Part shown: one piece after another, positions 6,628 to 10,492 of the stretch
Numbering within the stretch: the stretch's first letter is position 1
Layout: each line of letters begins with the position of its first letter
DNA from: Mycoplasmataceae bacterium
GTDB taxonomy: Bacteria; Bacillota_I; Bacilli_A; Mycoplasmatales; Metamycoplasmataceae
NCBI GenBank assembly: GCA_017511585.1
Contig: JAFWJI010000007.1
Coordinates: 1 to 10,492, forward strand
Length of the DNA: 10,492 bases
Direction of reading: 5' to 3'
Made by a program: the position numbers and the translations under genes
The notes under the pieces: generated by a model
What the model saw: the letters and a program-made list of their open reading frames with translations, nothing else
Database searches by the model: none
Told to the model about the DNA's origin: nothing

Positions 6628-9528
6628 ATGAGCAAAATAAATAATTTGCATTTTTTTTCAGAATATAGTTTTTTTGAAAGTCCTACAAAAATAAAAGATT
6701 ATGTTGAATTTGCAAAACAAAATGAAATGGAAGCTCTTGTTTTAACAGATCACAATAATGTTCATGGATTTGCAGAATTTAAAAAATATTGTTTTTTAAA
6801 CAAAATTAAACCAATTTTTGGTATTGATTTGGATTTTGAAAATGGTAGATTAATTTTACTTTCAAAAAATAAAAAGGGATTTGAAAAAATAAAAGAATTA
6901 TCATTTTTAAAATCAAAAAATGTAGTGTTAAAAATCGAAGATATTGATGATGATAATTTATTTACAATAAATCATCCAATATATGGTTATAAAGATGTTG
7001 ATTTATTGAATAAAAAATTAAACAATTTTTATTTTTATGAAAAGGATAACAAACTATCAAATATCTATGTCCAAGATTGTAGAATAATTAATAAAAAAAA
7101 TATTGATTCATTAAACATAATAAATAAATTAAAAGGCATTGAATTAAAAGAAAATTATGATTTTCAATTAAATTTTTCTCTAAAAATTGAAGATGAAAAA
7201 ATCATTAATAATATTAATAAAATAATTAATGAATGTAATGTTGTTTTTGAAGAGAAAAAAAACATGTTACCAGATTTTTGTTCTAATCCTTTGGAATATT
7301 TAAAAAAATTAATCAAAGAAAAATTTAATGAAAAAAAAGATTTACAAACATTTGATAAAAATGTTGTTGAAAATAGAATCAAATATGAAATATCTATAAT
7401 TGAAAAAATGAATGTAGAAAATTATTTTTTGATTATTAGTGATCTTATTTCTTGAGCAAAAGAAAATAACATATATATAGGTCCAGGAAGAGGTTCGGTT
7501 GCCGGTTCATTAATAGCTTATATAATTGGTATTACAGAAATAAACCCTTTACTTTTTGATTTATATTTTGAACGTTTTTTAAACCCAGAAAGAATATCAA
7601 TGCCAGATATAGATATTGATATTCAAGATAATAAAAGAGAATTAGTAATTAATTATTTAAAAGAAAAATATGGTTATGAAAATGTATCTCAAATTTGTAC
7701 CTTTCAAAGAATAGGTGCAAAACAAGCATTAAAAGATTGTGCTAGATTTTTAAATATTAATTTTTCTAAAATAAATGAAATTACAAAAATAATTTCAAGT
7801 GAAGATTCCTTAAATGAATCATATGAAAAAAATGTTAAATTTAAATCAATAATTGATTCAGAACAAATATTAACTAAATTATTTAATTATTCAATTTTAA
7901 TTGAATCTCTTCCAAGACAAATTGGAGTGCATGCAGCAGGAATTGTTATTTCAAAAGAAAAAATAATAAATTCTATTCCTATAACTTATTTAGATGGAAA
8001 CATTGTAACTCAATTTTCTATGGAATTTATTGAAGATTGAGATTTATTAAAAATTGATTTATTAGGATTAAAAACATTAACAATTATCAAAAAAATAGAA
8101 GAAGAAATCCAATTAAATGTTGATAAAAATTTCCAATATAAAAATATTCCTCTTAATGATGAAAAAACTAATAAATTATTAAATAGCGGTAAGGTTTTAG
8201 GTATTTTTCAATTAGAATCTCCTGGTATGATAAAAACTATAAACAAAGTTAAAATAAATAATTTTAATGATTTAGTAGATATTATTTCTTTATTTCGTCC
8301 AGGTCCTTTATCTAATATTTCTACATATATAAAAAATAAAAATAATAGAGATGAAATTGAAAAAATTGAAAAAGAATATGATGAAATAGTAAGATCAACA
8401 AATGGAATAATAATTTATCAAGAACAAATAATGGAAATTATTCAAAAAATAGCAAAATTAGGTTTTTCCAAAGCTGATATATTAAGAAAAGCAATTAGTA
8501 AAAAAAATAAAGAAGATATTTTGCAAATTGAAAAATTATTTATAAATAAAGCTATAGAAAATAAAGTTGATAAAAAAGTAGCAGAAAAAATATATGAGCA
8601 AATTGTTAAATTTGCAGAATACGGTTTTAACAAATCGCATGCTGTTTCCTATGCAACTTTAAGTTATAAAATGGCCTATTTAAAAGCTAGATATCCATTA
8701 TATTTTTATGCTGGAATTATTGCTACAACTTCTTCTATTGATACTATAAATAAAATAGTTGTAGAAGCAAAAGAACTAAAATTTAATATCGAATCACCAA
8801 TGATTAATAAAATATCAAAAACAATTAATCACGATAAAAAAAATAACATATATCTTCCACTAACTTTTATTAAAGGTTTAGGAAATATTGCTAATGAAAA
8901 AATATTAAATGAGTTTGAAAAAAATGGAAAGTTTAGTGATTTTTTTAACTTTGTTGCAAGAGCAAAAAGAGCAACAATAAATGATTCAATAATAGATATA
9001 TTAATTGAATCGAATACATTAAGAGAATTTGGAAACATGGCAACTTTATTAAACAATAAAAATAAGGCACTAACTTATGCATCAGCAATAAGTTATGAAG
9101 ATAAAAATACAAATGAAATAATATTAGATTTAGATGCTAAAAAACCTAAATTAGAAATTGTTGATCAAGATATAAATTTTGAAGCTCAAAATGAAATTAA
9201 GTATCTTGGAATGATTTATAATTCTTTTGCAACTTCAAAATATGAAACTAATGATAAATTAATCAATTTAAAAATTGGAATAGAATACAAAATTGTTTTA
9301 TTAATAAAAGATAAAAAAGAAATATTAGATAAGAACAAAAAAACTCTATATTGTGTTGAAGTATTAGATTCATCAATGTTAGAAACTGTTTGATTTAATG
9401 AAAAAAATAAGCAAATATTTGATTCAATTGAAAAGAATACAATAGGTTATGCAACTATAATAAAATTAGAAAATTTAAAAGGAAAAAAATATATAAATAT
9501 TAATAAGTGAGACAAAATAAATAATTAA
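6628..9528 (+). CDS. dnaE: DNA polymerase III alpha subunit, DnaE type, 966 aa
   Basis: Replicative family C DNA polymerase. The PHP domain is N-terminal (LHFFSEYS at 7-14, then TDHNNVHGFAEF and the KPIFGIDL segment). The polymerase palm and fingers follow: GPGRGSVAGS (285-294), FERFLNPERISMPDIDID with catalytic Asp327 and Asp329, IDLLGL with the third catalytic Asp at 477, GIFQLESPGM (525-534), FRPGPL and the YGFNKSHAVSYA motif. A helix-hairpin-helix-like segment follows, then a short beta-rich C-terminal region that may be an OB remnant. There is no inserted proofreading exonuclease, so it is DnaE rather than PolC; mollicutes usually carry both. Four UGA Trp codons occur (residues 276, 471, 922, 961). 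Stop TAA 9526-9528, 2 nt before the exonuclease gene. ATG 6628 is supported by the PHP motif starting within ten residues and by the adjacent -10 box. The second His of the PHP HxH motif is Phe10. Confidence 0.96.
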
Positions 9529-9530
9529 TT

Positions 9531-10400
9531 ATGAAAACAATATTGTTAATTGATGCTAATTTACTTTTATTCAAATCATTCTATGCAGCAACAAAAATTA
9601 ATCCAAACCCAAATAATTTACCTGCACACTTATTTTTTATTACATTTCTAGAAATATTAAAAGCAGAAAAACCAGATTATGTTTTTTTAGCTTTTGATGG
9701 TATTGGTAAAACAAAAAGACATGAAGAATTTGAACAATATAAATCAGGAAGAACAAAAGCGCCTGATGAGTTATATAAACAAAAAGAAATTATAAGAGAG
9801 ATTTTAGATGTAATGAATTTAAAACATTTATCTAAAAATGGTGATGAAGCTGATGATTTAATTGCAACTTTAACAAATAAATATAAAGATAATAATAAAA
9901 TATTGATCCTATCAGAAGATAAAGATTTGTTGCAACTAGTAGATAAAAATGTATCAGTGATTCAAAAAAATAAAAGCAAAAGCAATGAAAGATATATAAA
10001 AATTAACTTAGATAATTTCTATGAAATTTATAATTTTTATCCACACCAAGTAATAGATTATAAAGGAATGGCAGGAGATTCATCTGACAACTTACCTGGA
10101 ATAAAAGGAGTTGGTCCCAAAACAAGTATTCAATTATTAAATAAATATAATAATTTAGAAGGAATTTATGAAAATTTAAATAATTTAAGTCAAAAACAAA
10201 AAGAAGTTTTTTTAGAAAATAAAGAATATGCATTTATGTGTAAAAAATTGGCTAAATTAAATACTTCTGTTGATATTGATTTTGATCTAGAATATCTAAA
10301 ATTTGATAACAATAATTTTCAAAATGAAAAAATATTTAATAATTTAGAAAATTTTAAATTAAAAAAAATAATTGAAATAATAAAAAAAATAATAAATTAA
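9531..10400 (+). CDS. Stand-alone 5'-3' exonuclease (PolA N-terminal domain / FEN type), 289 aa
   Basis: Flap-type 5' nuclease expected to remove RNA primers and displaced flaps during lagging-strand synthesis and repair. The full acidic set of the bacterial PolA exonuclease domain is readable: Asp8 (LLIDAN), Asp56 (FLAFDG), Glu106/Asp108/Asp109 (DEADDL), Asp130 and Asp132 (SEDKD), Asp183 and Asp186 (AGDSSDN). A helix-hairpin-helix follows (LPGIKGVGPKTSIQLL), and KRHEEFEQYKSGR is the usual basic segment after Asp56. The protein ends after this domain with no polymerase part, as is normal in mollicutes, where such genes are often annotated polA-like. It starts 2 nt after the dnaE stop with no Shine-Dalgarno site, so translation probably follows termination of dnaE on one mRNA. 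A dnaE-exonuclease pair is also found in M. genitalium. There is no in-frame UGA; stop TAA 10398-10400. Confidence 0.95.
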   Translation: MKTILLIDANLLLFKSFYAATKINPNPNNLPAHLFFITFLEILKAEKPDYVFLAFDGIGKTKRHEEFEQYKSGRTKAPDELYKQKEIIREILDVMNLKHLSKNGDEADDLIATLTNKYKDNNKILILSEDKDLLQLVDKNVSVIQKNKSKSNERYIKINLDNFYEIYNFYPHQVIDYKGMAGDSSDNLPGIKGVGPKTSIQLLNKYNNLEGIYENLNNLSQKQKEVFLENKEYAFMCKKLAKLNTSVDIDFDLEYLKFDNNNFQNEKIFNNLENFKLKKIIEIIKKIIN

Positions 10401-10425
10401 TAATAATTTTTGTAATAATAAAATA

Positions 10426-10492
10426 ATGAAATTTACAGAAGTAAAAAATTTAAAAAAAGAATTATTAAAATCATTAAAAGAAATTAATTTCA
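10426..10492 (+). CDS. Start of an unidentified gene (partial, right edge)
   Basis: ATG 10426-10428 opens a frame that runs to the window end (22 residues: MKFTEVKNLKKELLKSLKEI, then NF), 25 nt after the exonuclease stop and in the same direction. Composition fits coding sequence (Lys/Leu/Glu-rich, probably helical). No Shine-Dalgarno site is visible; TGTAATAAT (10411-10419) just upstream resembles an extended -10, so it may have its own near-leaderless start. In M. genitalium a mutM-type gene follows this pair, but these residues do not look like the MutM N-terminus. Function not recognisable. Confidence 0.55.
   Translation, partial: MKFTEVKNLKKELLKSLKEINF

Noticed and set aside
692..9510. 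Apparent premature TGA stops splitting the alpha-like, gamma-like, lipoprotein and dnaE genes, among others
   Set aside because: Each continues in frame with family-consistent sequence (for example DnaE GPGRGS directly after one), so TGA is Trp (code 4) and these are not pseudogenes or frameshifts.
1..10492. CRISPR arrays, tRNAs, rRNAs, insertion sequences, restriction systems
   Set aside because: I looked for spaced direct repeats, cloverleaf-like GC-richer stretches and transposase or methylase motifs and found none.

Overview
The window comes from a wall-less mollicute, most likely a Mycoplasma sensu lato of the hominis/pulmonis/mobile branch. It is extremely AT-rich. UGA must be read as tryptophan: read with the standard code, six of the genes appear broken, but with UGA = Trp they become long, family-consistent proteins. 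In-frame UGA codons are visible in every gene except the two window-edge partial genes and the 5'-3' exonuclease gene.

The left part (1 to about 4921, minus strand) is a tightly packed cluster. In transcription order it holds an uncharacterised 309-residue protein, a gamma-like subunit (360 aa), a 213-residue protein that may be epsilon-like, a clear F1 alpha-type subunit (536 aa), and the first 196 codons of the next gene. Junctions are short (53 nt, 0 nt, 25 nt, and an 11-nt overlap) and every gene has a Shine-Dalgarno site. The content and order fit the extra, non-F0F1 'F1-like ATPase' clusters of mycoplasmas. The variant described in the gliding species M. mobile (called type 3) is the best conceptual match, because there an alpha-like gene is followed by a beta-like gene with a long N-terminal extension. 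The last partial gene has the right position and has no P-loop in its first 196 residues, as expected for that extension. No a, b or c (F0) subunit is visible in the window. The cluster is therefore the best candidate for an unusual molecular machine here.

A roughly 320-nt gene-free stretch (4922-5243) precedes the cluster. It holds two perfect hairpins, a possible promoter and an AT-only hairpin that may end the upstream transcript. Upstream of it, still on the minus strand, is a 438-residue lipoprotein gene.

From 6628 rightward, on the plus strand, is a replication and repair pair: dnaE (DNA polymerase III alpha, 966 aa) and a stand-alone 5'-3' exonuclease (289 aa) two bases downstream. 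The start of a further, unidentified gene lies at the right edge. The 67-nt divergent spacer (6561-6627) holds a perfect TATAAT only nine bases before the dnaE start codon, which suggests a leaderless mRNA. The plus-strand genes lack Shine-Dalgarno sites, in contrast to the minus-strand cluster.

All assignments come from reading motifs by eye; no database search or structure prediction was run.
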